Below, piece after piece: positions 20,101 to 27,760 of a DNA stretch of 34,441 nucleotides. Origin of the DNA: OMG group bacterium. GTDB lineage: Bacteria > Pseudomonadota > Gammaproteobacteria > Pseudomonadales > Azotimanducaceae. The stretch spans positions 11,654 to 46,094 of the forward strand of contig JAAXGW010000020.1 of assembly GCA_012267385.1 (NCBI GenBank), in the 5' to 3' direction. Every line of letters begins with the position of its first letter. Positions within the stretch are counted from its first letter, which is position 1. Both the position numbers and the translations under genes were made by a program. Below the pieces are notes generated by a model, which was not told where the DNA came from, ran no database searches, and saw only the letters and a program-made list of their open reading frames with translations.

Positions 20101-20796
20101 CCAGAACGCAGTACTTGTCTGTCCTGACAGAGTGCGACCACTCGCGTCAGTGATGGTGCCGGAAATCATTAACGGTAAGGTGGAATCAAACTCTGCAAAT
20201 ACGTCCTGAACCGCATAGATTGCTGCTTTGGCGTTCAACGTGTCAAAAACCGTCTCGATCATGACGAAGTCCACACCTCCCTTGATCAAAGCTCTTGTAG
20301 CTTCTGCGTAGACTTCTACTAATTCAGTAAAACGCACGTTGCGCGCAGCGGGATCGTTCACGTCTGGGGAGAGACTGGCTGATCGCGTGGTTGGACCTAA
20401 AACTCCACCTACAAATCGAGGTTTGTCCGGTGTCGTACGATCATCGGCTGCTTGTCGAGCTAATTTAGCACTTTCATAGTTCAGCTCATATACACAGGAC
20501 CCGAGGTTGTAGTCGGCTTGTGAAATTCGGTTCCCAGAGAACGTATTGGTTTCAATGATGTCTGCTCCGGCATCTAAGAAAGCGAAATGGGTGTCTAAAA
20601 CCACCTCTGGGCAGGTAAGGGATAACACATCACCGTTTCCCTTCAACGCGACTGGATGATCCGCAAATCGAGAACCACGAAAGTCATTCTCGCTTAGATT
20701 CAATCGTTGCTGCATGGTACCGGTTGCACCATCCAGTACCAAAATCCGCTCTCTGAGACACTGTTCGAGGGGAGTTGTCATAAGACTATAGGGCAC
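17134..20796 (-). CDS. metH: Cobalamin-dependent methionine synthase
   Basis: Transfers the methyl group of 5-methyltetrahydrofolate via cobalamin to homocysteine. All four modules are present. The homocysteine domain has zinc ligands Cys247, Cys310 and Cys311 ([18 protein letters not shown]). The pterin domain is at about 350-640. The cobalamin domain has GDVHDIGKN with His760 as the cobalt ligand and [11 protein letters not shown]. The AdoMet activation domain has [15 protein letters not shown]. Numbering is from the GTG at 20796 (1220 residues); an ATG at 20781 is equally possible, and neither has a clear Shine-Dalgarno sequence. Length is normal. The 121-base upstream gap is too short for a cobalamin riboswitch, and none is seen. 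The organism must obtain or make B12. Confidence 0.98.
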   Translation of the reverse strand: MPYSLMTTPLEQCLRERILVLDGATGTMQQRLNLSENDFRGSRFADHPVALKGNGDVLSLTCPEVVLDTHFAFLDAGADIIETNTFSGNRISQADYNLGSCVYELNYESAKLARQAADDRTTPDKPRFVGGVLGPTTRSASLSPDVNDPAARNVRFTELVEVYAEATRALIKGGVDFVMIETVFDTLNAKAAIYAVQDVFAEFDSTLPLMISGTITDASGRTLSGQTSTAFWYSIEHAQPLLIGFNCALGAEALRPYVEEVSQVASTFTTVHPNAGLPNEFGEYDDTPEEMAEIFGEMVEAGFLNVVGGCCGTTPEHTKAMYDRVQGCAPRNFDGAKKTLRLSGLDPVVIDEDSLFVNVGERTNVAGSRKFKDLIMRGAFADALEIASEQVENGAQLIDINMDEGLLDGEKAMQIFLDMVAGEPNISRVPLMIDSSDWEIILTGLQSTQGKAIVNSISLKDGEQEFLNRARTCKRFGTAVIVMAFDETGQADSYERKVEIIQRAYDLLVREAEFDPCNIIFDPNVFAIATGLDEHRTYGIDFIRACQWVTDNLPHSHTSGGISNVSFSFRGNDRVREAIHTVFLYHAIKAGLTMGIVNPGQLGNYEDIPAELRDVVEATVLNTDPQAGERLLEVAQRYSGKATQRETDALEWRAKSVNARLEYSLVQGISKFIVEDTEEARQSVSRAIEVIEGPLMAGMDVVGDLFAAGKMFLPQVVKSARVMKQAVGYLVPFIEEEKSSSGEVQTKGTIVTATVKGDVHDIGKNIVGVVLQCNNYRVIDLGVMVPAEKILETARTENADIIGLSGLITPSLNEMVHVASEMERLGFTVPLLIGGATTSKTHTAVKIDPAYSGPVVYVPDASKSVGVMASLLSSQDYATYVDRISSEYQTIRDRRNQSKKRDYRTIAEARANGFQWDWGNYEPPTPNFLGVQQVELPTLEVLVPTIDWEPFFMTWSLAGKFPQILEDEVVGETARELFDDAKTFLQKIVDQQLVVIKGVVGFWPANRFGDDIVLWRDETRTDELQTIFHLRQQHVQEGCNYCLSDFIADAPTKDYLGGFLVSVDQQPDALPFDDDYDQIMFKALMDRLVESFAEYLHRQIRVQYWGYDPDESLTIEELIKEKYRGIRPAPGYPACPNHQEKEPLFELLRATQYTNVYLTENFAMHPATTIAGWYFSHPESKYFNVKEIQSDQLKDYSNRRGVQVDDVTKWLSFSTSNLVV

Positions 20797-20877
20797 GCCA
20801 AATTGGAGTCAGAGATGTTCAAGCTTACTGAAGTGTTGGATGTTAGTTTAAGTTTTCAGGATTTAATTCGATAAATC

Positions 20878-20906
20878 TTGTTAGTGCAAATTGGTGCTCA
20901 TATAGA
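20878..20906 (+). promoter_or_regulatory. Promoter of nfuA giving a nearly leaderless message
   Basis: TTGTTA (20878-20883), a 17-base spacer, then TATAGA (20901-20906). The expected transcription start (about 20912-20914) is only about 5 bases before the nfuA ATG at 20918, and no Shine-Dalgarno sequence is present. Confidence 0.5.
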
Positions 20907-20917
20907 TAATTACATGT

Positions 20918-21505
20918 ATGGAACAATCAGTTGTAAACATTTCTCAGGCAGCTCAGGACTATCTGGTCAAACTCCTTGAGAAGGAAGATCCAGGTTGCGG
21001 CGTTCGAATTTTTGTGGCAAAACCAGGTACACCAAACGCGGAAACTTGCATCGCCTACTGCCGAGAAGGCGAGCAACACCAGGGCGACCAACCATTTCAC
21101 TATGACGGTTTTACTGTCTGGTACGACGAACGTAGCATTCCTTTCTTAGAAAATGCTGAAGTCGATTTTCGAGAAGATCGAATGGGTGGTCAGATTACTG
21201 TCCGCGCCCCTAACTCTCGAGTCCCACAAGTTGGACCAGACGCTCCGATTGAAGATCGAATCAATTATGTACTGTATAGTGAAATCAATCCAAATCTGGC
21301 AGCGCACGGTGGAATTGTATCGCTCGTCGAAGTCGTTGACGATACCGTTGCCGTCTTACTGTTTGGCGGGGGATGTCAAGGCTGTGCTGCTGTCGACATC
21401 ACATTGAAGCAAGGCGTGGAATCAACTTTGTTAGCAAGAGTCCCAGATTTGACGGGCATTAAAGACGCAACAGACCACTCCATTACGACAAATGCTTATT
21501 ACTAA
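20918..21505 (+). CDS. nfuA: Fe-S biogenesis protein NfuA
   Basis: Carrier that delivers 4Fe-4S clusters to apo-enzymes. 195 residues. The N-terminal degenerate A-type-carrier domain (about 1-105, with VRIFVAKPGTPNAETC) is followed by the Nfu domain, with the cluster-binding Cys153-x-x-Cys156 in FGGGCQGCAAVD. Length is normal (E. coli 191). It starts at ATG 20918. It is divergent from metH and 13 bases upstream of the next ORF, which is probably cotranscribed. Confidence 0.96.
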   Translation: MEQSVVNISQAAQDYLVKLLEKEDPGCGVRIFVAKPGTPNAETCIAYCREGEQHQGDQPFHYDGFTVWYDERSIPFLENAEVDFREDRMGGQITVRAPNSRVPQVGPDAPIEDRINYVLYSEINPNLAAHGGIVSLVEVVDDTVAVLLFGGGCQGCAAVDITLKQGVESTLLARVPDLTGIKDATDHSITTNAYY

Positions 21506-21518
21506 TTAATACCTAAAA

Positions 21519-22109
21519 ATGACTGAAGGCGTTGTAAAGCAATCGAACCCAACGATCAATCCCTTGTTGCGGCAACAGGGATATTTGGGCGTTTTACTAG
21601 TGTTTTTTACTTGTGCGGGTTGGACTCAAACCGAGAAATTGGAGTCCATACGACTCGATCCAGAGGAAGAGCACGATCTTTTGGTGATACCAGTTGTTGA
21701 AAAAGTTTCGAAATCCACCTTTGAACATGACGAATTTGAAATTGAGATTGAAAGCGAAGACGACAAAGTGAAATATGAAGTGCGCGAGAAAGGAACCATC
21801 GATGAACCAATAGTTCACTGGGAGGTCGAGTCTGACGAACCGGTGCATTTGGTATTTGATACCAAACAGAAGAAATTTCAGCGATTAACTAATAAGGTCA
21901 GAGTCGTCCTTCACGACTTTTTCGAGTTGAATTCGTTGATTGAGGAAACTGATGCTGAGAGTGGTAAAGCTTACCCCAAACTCGGCTACGCGATATTGGA
22001 ATTACCGGCTGAAAAACATCCTGCGATGTTCATCAAGACGGTAGAGAAGAGAGCTGAGGTCGATTCAGCCTTTGTAATAATTGAACGGCCACCAGAAGTA
22101 CCGCATTAA
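21519..22109 (+). CDS. Hypothetical exported acidic protein downstream of nfuA
   Basis: I do not recognise this 196-residue protein. A hydrophobic stretch (about 22-33, LGVLLVFFTCAGW) after a polar start suggests a signal peptide or anchor. The mature part is acidic (EEEHDLLVIPVVEKV, EFEIEIESEDD) and probably beta-rich. The C-terminus has LGYAILELPAEKHPAMFIKTVEKR. The only cysteine near the cleavage region (FFTC) does not match a good lipobox. An alternative in-frame TTG at 21564 would give a more classical signal peptide, but no Shine-Dalgarno sequence supports it. Its closeness to nfuA (13 bases) suggests shared transcription, not necessarily shared function. Confidence 0.6.
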   Translation: MTEGVVKQSNPTINPLLRQQGYLGVLLVFFTCAGWTQTEKLESIRLDPEEEHDLLVIPVVEKVSKSTFEHDEFEIEIESEDDKVKYEVREKGTIDEPIVHWEVESDEPVHLVFDTKQKKFQRLTNKVRVVLHDFFELNSLIEETDAESGKAYPKLGYAILELPAEKHPAMFIKTVEKRAEVDSAFVIIERPPEVPH

Positions 22110-22141
22110 GTAGTCCTCCGGCACCTACCAGTGCTACCGCG

Positions 22142-23377
22142 CTAGTCGAGGGTGAATTTTCTTTGGAACCAAAACCAAAACTTGGTCACGTCGTTGAATG
22201 ATGTGCCGTCTACATTACCAGTGTCGGCACTGAACGCCGTGAACTTTCCGCCCATACTCCAGCCCGCTAAGTACCTGCTTTCATTTGGCCAACTATAAGA
22301 AAGCATCGCGCCAAATTCGGTACCGAAATCATATCCACCTTCATCGGAAGAATAGGTATTGAACTCTAACGTGTATTTCACTTCCGATATCTTACCGCTA
22401 GCGTTTATCGAAGTATTTGAAACACCCTCGGCAGGTGTGCTTAAAAAGCGATCTGTCCATCCTTGATGAATGTGTAGAGTTGCTAATGGAGTCTGAAACG
22501 CGTTACCGTTACCGGAACTGAGAAACTCGTTTTTAAATTTGATGGTATGGCCGTTCGTCGTGATCCCTGCGGAGAGCATACGATAGCTGGTATCGTCGAA
22601 CATCTCTGTGTCTGGTTGTTGCCAAGCAAACTCACCAGAATAAAGAAAATCGAAATCTGTATTCGTTGGCCAAGTACCATCGACACGTAAGCCAATCGTC
22701 TGGCTAGATAGAGTGGTGGCTTCATCAAAAGCAAGATCAAACATAAACAGATCAAGATCAATGTTCTCCTGAACTTTCACGTTGCTGGTGAGCATGAAGC
22801 CATCTAGTTCAAAATTCGCTCGGGTTGGATTTGGATTGTCCTCACCGAATATACGATTGACGTTCATGATGTAAGCGCCTTGGAACTCGAACTTTTCGTT
22901 AAATGGATAGCGCAATGCAATTGCATCCATCGTCTGTTCGTTTTGCCGCCACGAAACGGTACCTGCATAACGTTGCCAAGGGTAGGAACGGTGTGCTAGT
23001 TCCTGCCGGCCAAGCAATAACTCCCACGGTTCATCAGCACCGATGTGTACATAGAGTTGATTGATTTCAGTTCCGACTGGGTCTGCGATCACGGCATATT
23101 GTGACTTTCTATTTGCACCACCATCGTTGTATTCCTCGCCCAAGAACGCAGATATGTGCTCTACTTCTACTACCGGTCGAATCATGCCATCGCCAACGAC
23201 CCATTTCAATGCAAGACGTCCGGTATAGGCGTTGGCATCGTCATTCACAGAATCTTCTGCTGTTTCGTACCGAAGTCTGAGCTCGGCACTAAGGCCCTCA
23301 CTAGGAGCTTCTGCACCGACAGCGATAACCCATCCAAGAGCACAGATCAAAAGAAAGATAGCGATTCGTTTTTGCAT
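22142..23377 (-). CDS. Outer-membrane porin, alginate-export family type
   Basis: 411 residues with an N-terminal signal peptide (about 1-24, hydrophobic core IAIFLLICALGWVIAV). Amphipathic beta strands follow throughout: LRLRYETAEDSVNDDANAYT at the start, WELLLGRQELAHRSYPWQRY (the strand typical of the alginate_exp family) and WRQNEQTMDAIALRY. It ends in FWFWFQRKFTLD, an aromatic-rich last strand suitable for BAM-dependent assembly, although the final residue is not phenylalanine. A GGGAAG sequence precedes the ATG closely. The substrate cannot be deduced; relatives are not restricted to alginate. Confidence 0.8.
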   Translation of the reverse strand: MQKRIAIFLLICALGWVIAVGAEAPSEGLSAELRLRYETAEDSVNDDANAYTGRLALKWVVGDGMIRPVVEVEHISAFLGEEYNDGGANRKSQYAVIADPVGTEINQLYVHIGADEPWELLLGRQELAHRSYPWQRYAGTVSWRQNEQTMDAIALRYPFNEKFEFQGAYIMNVNRIFGEDNPNPTRANFELDGFMLTSNVKVQENIDLDLFMFDLAFDEATTLSSQTIGLRVDGTWPTNTDFDFLYSGEFAWQQPDTEMFDDTSYRMLSAGITTNGHTIKFKNEFLSSGNGNAFQTPLATLHIHQGWTDRFLSTPAEGVSNTSINASGKISEVKYTLEFNTYSSDEGGYDFGTEFGAMLSYSWPNESRYLAGWSMGGKFTAFSADTGNVDGTSFNDVTKFWFWFQRKFTLD

Positions 23378-24082
23378 AGACTTCCCGCAGGTATTAACCG
23401 ATAGTTTGATTGTGGTTAGAACGCGCTTGAGACACTTTGTGGTCAGAGTACGCGGATCCGCAAAAGAGAGCTCATAAACGGAGCTCAGACACCAAGATGA
23501 ACTCAGTGTATTTCGTCAGTCATTTTAAGCAAACGGACTGTAGGGGAATTTTCAAATCATAGAAGAGCATTTTTGTAAATCGGAACTTCGAAACCGTGAT
23601 GGTGCGCCTGTTCGTCAACGCATCGGGGTATTGGAGTCTCTATTTCTTGTCCTTACCGATTGGATATTTGAGAGTTTGGTCGAAGCTCAACTCAGCGACA
23701 CTTCTTGTGTATTGTAGTATGACCCAACGGTGTTTGATCCTCTCTAGAGACGATAAAAGCTCCATTTCTTAAATGTATTTCACTCCTCCATCTGAAGGAT
23801 GTTTAGGGAGTTCACTGAGACGGGCAAAATTCGAGATTCCAAATTGCTTGTATGCCCGATGTATTCGAGACTGAGTCTAACTTCGTTCAAGCAAAAGGAT
23901 CATTGTCTTGCGATCAATCTCGGTGTACTGATTCCAACGCTTACGCACCTTCGAACAAACAGGTGAAATGACATTCAGCGAATACTTTATATATAATATA
24001 GCGAGTAATATATTGACAAATAGCGATGTAATAAATGATATTCAGCCGTAATATTTGCGATTTGGTGGTTTAGGACGCAATC
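23378..24082. other. 705-base intergenic region without recognised gene
   Basis: No convincing ORF on either strand. It should hold the porin promoter at its left end and the ATPase promoter at its right end (24013-24041). The last 90 bases are very AT-rich (runs of TA near 23985-24015). GAGCTC occurs twice around 23470-23484 as GAGCTC-7-GAGCTC. Nothing else stands out. Confidence 0.6.
24013..24041 (+). promoter_or_regulatory. Candidate promoter of the AAA_14 ATPase gene
   Basis: A perfect TTGACA (24013-24018) is followed after 17 bases by TGATAT (24036-24041), a weak -10. It lies in an AT-rich stretch about 40 bases before the gene start. Confidence 0.4.
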
Positions 24083-25408
24083 TTGATAACCGAATTGTTA
24101 GACAAAAGTTATGTTCCTCGATTTCTTCTTTCGAGTCTCCTAAATACCCTATCTTGGGCTCCGGTTGTGCTCTTAACTGGTCCAAGGCAAAGTGGAAAAA
24201 CGACACTTTGTAAAGCAATTCAAGCTAGTAACAGCCATCCTCACAAGTACGAGTACATTTCTTTTGACGAGCAAGCTAATCGAGACTTTGCTCATAACGA
24301 TCCGGTCGGTTTTGTTGAGCAACTACCGTCCCATGTGATACTTGATGAAGTTCAACTTGTACCTGAAATTTATCGTCAGCTTAAGGTAGAAGTAGATTCA
24401 CATCGAGTACCAGGTAGATTTTTGCTTACTGGGTCTGCACGGCTCTCTCTAATGAGTGAACTCTCCGATTCATTAGCTGGACGTATGCAATTGGTTGAAC
24501 TGTATCCCTTCTCACAGGGTGAAATTCATCACTACTCAACCGATCGATACAAACACGTTACGGTTGGTGAAAGTGAAAATTTGACAGGATCTTCAATACT
24601 CAGACAAATTTTTGATAACAGATTGAATGTTCGTGAAAGCGAACAACATCCGCGATTAATACGCGAACTCTCAAGGCGAATCGTCGAAGGTGGGTATCCA
24701 GAACCGAGATTGTTATCTACTCTTGATCGCCAGAAATGGTATCAAAACTACCTCAGAACGATCACCTTCCGCGACGCGTACGAAGTGACCTCAGCGCGTC
24801 GCTTAGAAATATTACCAAGACTTGCTGGAATCGCTGCGGCTCACTCAGCACAACTGTTTAACCTCGCTGACTTGGCCGCGACACTTAATTTGAGTCGAAA
24901 TACTGTTAACGAGTATGTGTCGATTCTGCAGAACCTATTTTTGTTTCAGTACGTACCTTCGTGGTCTAACAATCAGTTGAAGCGATCGGTCAAAGCGCCG
25001 AAATTACACTTTTTAGATACTGGCTTTGCCTGCGCATTACTCAATCTATATGAGGATAGTTTGTGGAAAGATCGTAAACTACTGGGACAAATGACCGAAA
25101 CGTTTGTGTTTCAAGAACTGTCAAAGCTTGTATCTTGGTACGATAAGAAGTTGACGATTTTTCACTATCGTGATCGAGATCGACACGAAGTAGACTTTGT
25201 GATCGAAAAAAGAGGAAGCGGAATCGTGGCGATCGAAGTAAAAACACGGGCGACGGTTAAGGAAGCAGATTTTCGCGGAATTCGCAAGTTGCAACAACAC
25301 TCCGAAAATTTCATTGCTGGTGTCGTTCTGTACGATGGCGAGCGGGCTCGATCAATTGGAGAGAGCCTGTACGCGTTACCAATAGCTTCGTTGTGGTTAG
25401 GTGTGTAA
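24083..25408 (+). CDS. AAA_14 / DUF4143 ATPase with nuclease-like C-terminus
   Basis: 441 residues. The N-terminal P-loop domain has Walker A GPRQSGKT (33-40) and Walker B HVILDEVQLVPE (Asp88, Glu89), then the family motif LLTGSARLSLMSELSDSLAGR. A winged-helix middle follows (about 255-300, LADLAATLNLSRNTVNEYV). The DUF4143 end has HEVDFVIEKRG and AIEVKTRA, a restriction-endonuclease-like D ... ExK signature. The start is TTG 24083, with AGGA 7 bases upstream. Such genes occur as mobile orphans in many bacteria and archaea; their role is unsettled. No partner gene is adjacent. Confidence 0.88.
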   Translation: MITELLDKSYVPRFLLSSLLNTLSWAPVVLLTGPRQSGKTTLCKAIQASNSHPHKYEYISFDEQANRDFAHNDPVGFVEQLPSHVILDEVQLVPEIYRQLKVEVDSHRVPGRFLLTGSARLSLMSELSDSLAGRMQLVELYPFSQGEIHHYSTDRYKHVTVGESENLTGSSILRQIFDNRLNVRESEQHPRLIRELSRRIVEGGYPEPRLLSTLDRQKWYQNYLRTITFRDAYEVTSARRLEILPRLAGIAAAHSAQLFNLADLAATLNLSRNTVNEYVSILQNLFLFQYVPSWSNNQLKRSVKAPKLHFLDTGFACALLNLYEDSLWKDRKLLGQMTETFVFQELSKLVSWYDKKLTIFHYRDRDRHEVDFVIEKRGSGIVAIEVKTRATVKEADFRGIRKLQQHSENFIAGVVLYDGERARSIGESLYALPIASLWLGV

Positions 25409-25770
25409 TGTGATCGAGTCTAAGGAATCATTGGATTCTTCCACGTTCTGGAAATGTTCAATGGGTATTCAAATCCGAGTTTGTACACTGACGACTGTCT
25501 AGACCCGTATTTCTCCATTAAAAGAAGTTTTCGACCGCAGATACAAGGAGAACTCACGAACACCCGCCCGCCGGCTATTTACATCACTACAGTCCGGACA
25601 ACTCTCTTATTCGTATCGCTTACTACAGGACGGAGCATTAGTAAATTAATTAAGAAATACTCTTCACCACACTTAGCGAGCAAACCAACTCACGCTCACG
25701 ACCTAGAAGTCTTGCTCCAAGTACACCGGTTCTAAGCAATCATACGCCTGCCGATTTCAAGGAAAACGAT

Positions 25771-25805
25771 TTGAGTTAGTTAGGGCACACCCTCATGTAA
25801 CTCAA
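25771..25805. repeat. Double-stem inverted repeat
   Basis: Outer stem TTGAGTTA (25771-25778) / TAACTCAA (25798-25805), perfect over 8 bases. Inner stem AGGG (25782-25785) / CCCT (25790-25793) with loop CACA. No gene ends next to it, and only a short TAATT follows. Confidence 0.5.
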
Positions 25806-25984
25806 TAATTCCATGATGGATATTGGTAACAACGACAACATAGCGATCCCGACTATCGATAAGATCGGAATGGCCAGTACTGACCACATAACCACATACT
25901 TATTACGCTCCCATCTTTCTAGGACAAATTCTTTGGGAATTATATACTTGTTTACATCCTGTCACGCACAAGCAATTAGCCAGA

Positions 25985-26010
25985 AAACCTCGACAGAGAC
26001 GAGGTTTCTG
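25985..26010. terminator. Terminator hairpin downstream of the 71-residue minus-strand gene
   Basis: Perfect 8-base stem AAACCTCG (25985-25992) / CGAGGTTT (26000-26007) with loop ACAGAGA. On the minus strand it is followed by T-rich TTTTCTGG and begins 12 bases after the stop of the small gene at 26019. Confidence 0.55.
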
Positions 26011-26018
26011 TTTAGCGT

Positions 26019-26234
26019 TTAACGATGATCAAACAAGTCCGAGTTTCGACTGATGAATTGTTTCAGATCTGGTCGACCCTCTTCGTCTGCGATCTCCATC
26101 AATTTGAGCGTGATAGGGAAATCTCTGCACATTTCGTGAAAGGTTCTTGGACGTCCCCAACTCGTAGGAGGCAATCGAAAAACGCGAGATTTATTGTTGA
26201 TATTGATATTTATTGTCAGTGTTGGATCAGACAT
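26019..26234 (-). CDS. Small hypothetical protein (71 residues)
   Basis: Not recognised. ATG 26234 has GAGG 9 bases upstream on the minus strand, and a terminator-like hairpin follows the stop, so it looks like a complete small transcription unit. The N-terminus has an unusual alternating stretch (LTINININNKSRVFRLPP). The rest is a plausible helical segment (WGRPRTFHEMCRDFPITLKL, then GRPDLKQFISRNSDLFDHR). No membrane segment. It is an orphan at the edge of an insertion-sequence-rich zone. It could be a cargo or decayed gene. Confidence 0.5.
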   Translation of the reverse strand: MSDPTLTINININNKSRVFRLPPTSWGRPRTFHEMCRDFPITLKLMEIADEEGRPDLKQFISRNSDLFDHR

Positions 26235-26314
26235 ATGTCTTGCCCTCAAATGTTAGTGTATGTTTGATTTAACGCCAAAATCCTGGAGGGGCGACATACA
26301 AACCTTCAGGTTTT

Positions 26315-26350
26315 GAGCCGGGCGAAAGCACTCGCCCGGCTCTCATATTT
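26315..26350 (+). terminator. Strong GC-rich hairpin resembling a terminator, without an upstream plus-strand gene
   Basis: Perfect 11-base stem GAGCCGGGCGA (26315-26325) / TCGCCCGGCTC (26332-26342), loop AAGCAC, followed by TCATATTTT. A smaller hairpin, AAACCT-TC-AGGTTT, precedes it (about 26300-26313). No gene on the plus strand ends here; the gene it once served may have been lost, or it shields the region against read-through toward the transposase. Confidence 0.55.
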
Positions 26351-26408
26351 TAGCCGAGGGCACAAACTTTCGAAATATAAAGTTTAACCTATTAACTTAC
26401 TGATACTA

Positions 26409-26437
26409 TTGACTTTGCTATCGTTTTATGATATACT
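26409..26437 (+). promoter_or_regulatory. Near-consensus promoter of the IS1595 transposase
   Basis: TTGACT (26409-26414), 17 bases, TATACT (26432-26437). The predicted start (about 26444) is only about 3 bases before the ATG at 26447, so the message would be leaderless. Confidence 0.6.
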
Positions 26438-26446
26438 GTTAACAAG

Positions 26447-26836
26447 ATGGCAAAACGAAGAAAATCGAAAGGATCAGGTCAATATCATCGAATGGGATTG
26501 ACGGTCAAACAGTTGTTCGGTATCGTTCCGAACGCGACAATCGCAGAAGATTGGTTCGAGAAAATCATGTGGGGAGTCGACCACGAAAAAAGGTGCTGCG
26601 GTCATTGTAGTGCGATGGATACGGTTCGATCAAAATCAGGTCGTCCGATGAAGTATCGTTGTCGCACTTGCAAGAAATATTTCGATGTTAAAACCGGCAT
26701 GATGCTCCAAGATACGTATGTTCCGTTGGACACGTGGATTCATACGAATTATCTGCTCGTCACGAATATTAAAGGCATATCAAGTATGAAAGTTCACCGA
26801 GAATTAGGGATTACTCAGAAATTGCTTGACATTTAA
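26447..26836 (+). CDS. IS1595-family transposase, N-terminal part (zinc ribbon and HTH)
   Basis: 129 residues. A zinc ribbon with Cys pairs (CCGHC and CRTC, about 44-83) is followed by FDVKTGMMLQDTYVPLDTWI and a helix-turn-helix-like segment ending SMKVHRELGITQK. After that the frame leaves the family: relatives continue with TAWFMLHRIR, whereas here it reads LLDI and stops. The stop TAA overlaps the ATG of the downstream half as TAATG. Compared with relatives one base is missing and the Trp codon has become TGA in the other frame, so this looks like damage rather than a designed split. Confidence 0.75.
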   Translation: MAKRRKSKGSGQYHRMGLTVKQLFGIVPNATIAEDWFEKIMWGVDHEKRCCGHCSAMDTVRSKSGRPMKYRCRTCKKYFDVKTGMMLQDTYVPLDTWIHTNYLLVTNIKGISSMKVHRELGITQKLLDI

Positions 26837-27441
26837 TGCACCGAGTTAGAATGGCCATGGACATTGCTCGGACGATGGTCGGTCACCTGCAAATGGACGG
26901 CACGGTGCAGATGGACGAAATGTATGTCGGTGGTCGAGAGCGAAATAGACATTCTTCCAAGAAACTTCGTTTAGGAAGAGGAGCGGCTGGTAAACAAGCG
27001 GTAGTAGGCATCCGACATAACGAAAGCGGATTAATCCGAGCGAAAACAGTGGAGCACGTCAATCAACAGAACGTGTATGGATTTCTTCATCAAAACGTCA
27101 AATCGGGTACTGGAGTCCATACCGACGACGCTCGCGTCTATGACAATTTAGAGCAGCAAGGTTTCAAACACAAATCGGTCAAGCATTCCGCTGGAGAATA
27201 CGTCAAAGACGGTATGACTACAAATTCCATCGAAAGCTATTGGGCGTCGTTCAAACGCGGAGTCTACGGCACGTACCACCACTTAAGCAAAAAACACCTA
27301 GATCGGTATTTAGAGGAATTTTCTGGACGACACAATAATCGAGCTATGAACACTTGGGTACAGATCGTGTTAGTTATGAGCAACATAGCGAACACGCACC
27401 TGCCGTACAAAGATCTTATTGCGGATCCAGTAGCAGAATAA
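26836..27441 (+). CDS. IS1595-family transposase, C-terminal part (DDE catalytic domain)
   Basis: 201 residues in a different frame from the N-terminal part. The catalytic acidic residues are visible: Asp in QMDEMYVGG, Asp in VHTDDARVYDNL, and Asn/Glu in TNSIESYWASFKRG. It begins MHRVRMAMD, matching the family directly after the HTH segment. It could be translated by termination-reinitiation at TAATG, but without its DNA-binding part it would probably be inactive alone. Transposition activity would need both halves to complement each other. Confidence 0.75.
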   Translation: MHRVRMAMDIARTMVGHLQMDGTVQMDEMYVGGRERNRHSSKKLRLGRGAAGKQAVVGIRHNESGLIRAKTVEHVNQQNVYGFLHQNVKSGTGVHTDDARVYDNLEQQGFKHKSVKHSAGEYVKDGMTTNSIESYWASFKRGVYGTYHHLSKKHLDRYLEEFSGRHNNRAMNTWVQIVLVMSNIANTHLPYKDLIADPVAE

Positions 27442-27461
27442 AAACTCGATTGAGTAATTTA

Positions 27462-27563
27462 ATGAAGATTGACTCTATAGATGATTTAATAGTCCCTGTG
27501 TATATTGTCTTGGTGACAATCCTGCCGGTGCTCTTACTTTTGGTCGGTTTGGAACTTTTTTGA
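27462..27563 (+). CDS. Candidate 33-residue single-span membrane peptide
   Basis: ATG at 27462 to TGA at 27561. After an acidic start (MKIDSIDDLIVP) it is one long hydrophobic helix (VYIVLVTILPVLLLLVGLEL). It resembles small membrane peptides or type I toxin peptides in form only. The Shine-Dalgarno sequence is weak (GAG about 10 bases upstream), and the next promoter overlaps its stop. It may be chance. Confidence 0.25.
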   Translation: MKIDSIDDLIVPVYIVLVTILPVLLLLVGLELF

Positions 27564-27577
27564 GTTTTTGATAGAAT
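27549..27577 (+). promoter_or_regulatory. Candidate promoter of the small membrane-protein operon
   Basis: TTGGAA (27549-27554), 17-base spacer, TAGAAT (27572-27577). Transcription would begin at about 27584 and leave a leader of about 177 bases before the ATG at 27761. Confidence 0.5.
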
Positions 27578-27602
27578 GTTCCCATTCAACCAGTCATGGA
27601 AC

Positions 27603-27637
27603 GCCCGAAGTCGGGCTTCTGTGAATACAACAGCCCG
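27603..27637 (+). promoter_or_regulatory. Alternative hairpins in the operon leader
   Basis: CGGGC(T) at 27612-27617 can pair either with GCCCG at 27603-27607 (tetraloop AAGT) or with AGCCCG at 27632-27637 (extended by TGT/ACA inside). The two structures exclude each other. A third GCCCG copy lies at about 27713. This is compatible with attenuation or a terminator/antiterminator switch, but also with a simple terminator for the upstream unit. Confidence 0.45.
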
Positions 27638-27760
27638 AAAAACGGATGAGAGTAATTAACTCGTCTGGGGTGAATAAGCAGGGATTTCTTCTCCATGAAT
27701 GGTTGATAAGCCCGGCATCATTTGTCGGAAAATCAACAACCTATTGATGGAGATTGAACG

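Larger units (their letters stand above)
25409..26018. other. 610-base stretch with no convincing gene
   Basis: Short open frames here (for example 25454-25735 and 25813-26022 on plus) have no Shine-Dalgarno sequence, no domain pattern and low-complexity residue use. The stretch contains a double-stem hairpin at 25771-25805 and a terminator-like hairpin at 25985-26010. It may be decayed DNA. Confidence 0.5.
26409..27441 (+). mobile_element. IS1595-family (ISXO2-like) insertion sequence remnant
   Basis: Recognised from its transposase, which is split in two frames. The extent given runs from the transposase promoter to the second stop. I searched both flanks for matching terminal inverted repeats and found none, so the true ends are unknown and the copy may be truncated. 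Confidence 0.7.
27442..27760 (+). other. Leader region between IS1595 and the small membrane-protein operon
   Basis: Contains a 33-codon candidate ORF (27462-27563), a promoter (27549-27577) and a structured leader with alternative hairpins (27603-27637) of about 177 bases before the first operon gene. Confidence 0.55.

Noticed and set aside
20797-20917. Possible cobalamin riboswitch upstream of metH
   Set aside because: The gap is only about 120 bases, shared with the nfuA promoter, and no B12-box-like sequence is visible.
23464-23490. GAGCTC ... GAGCTC pair as a terminator or operator
   Set aside because: Two copies of a self-complementary hexamer; short, no T-tract and no gene end nearby.
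25454-25735. 93-codon plus-strand ORF after the AAA_14 ATPase
   Set aside because: No ribosome binding site, no recognisable domain, and residue use (many T, P, S) looks like non-coding sequence.
25813-26022. 69-codon plus-strand ORF
   Set aside because: No Shine-Dalgarno sequence, no pattern, and its end overlaps the terminator hairpin and the stop of a better-supported minus-strand gene.
26250-26360. Integron attC site suggested by the large hairpin near TTTAAC
   Set aside because: The hairpin lacks the paired RYYYAAC / GTTRRRY core sites and the extrahelical bases expected of attC, and no integrase is present.
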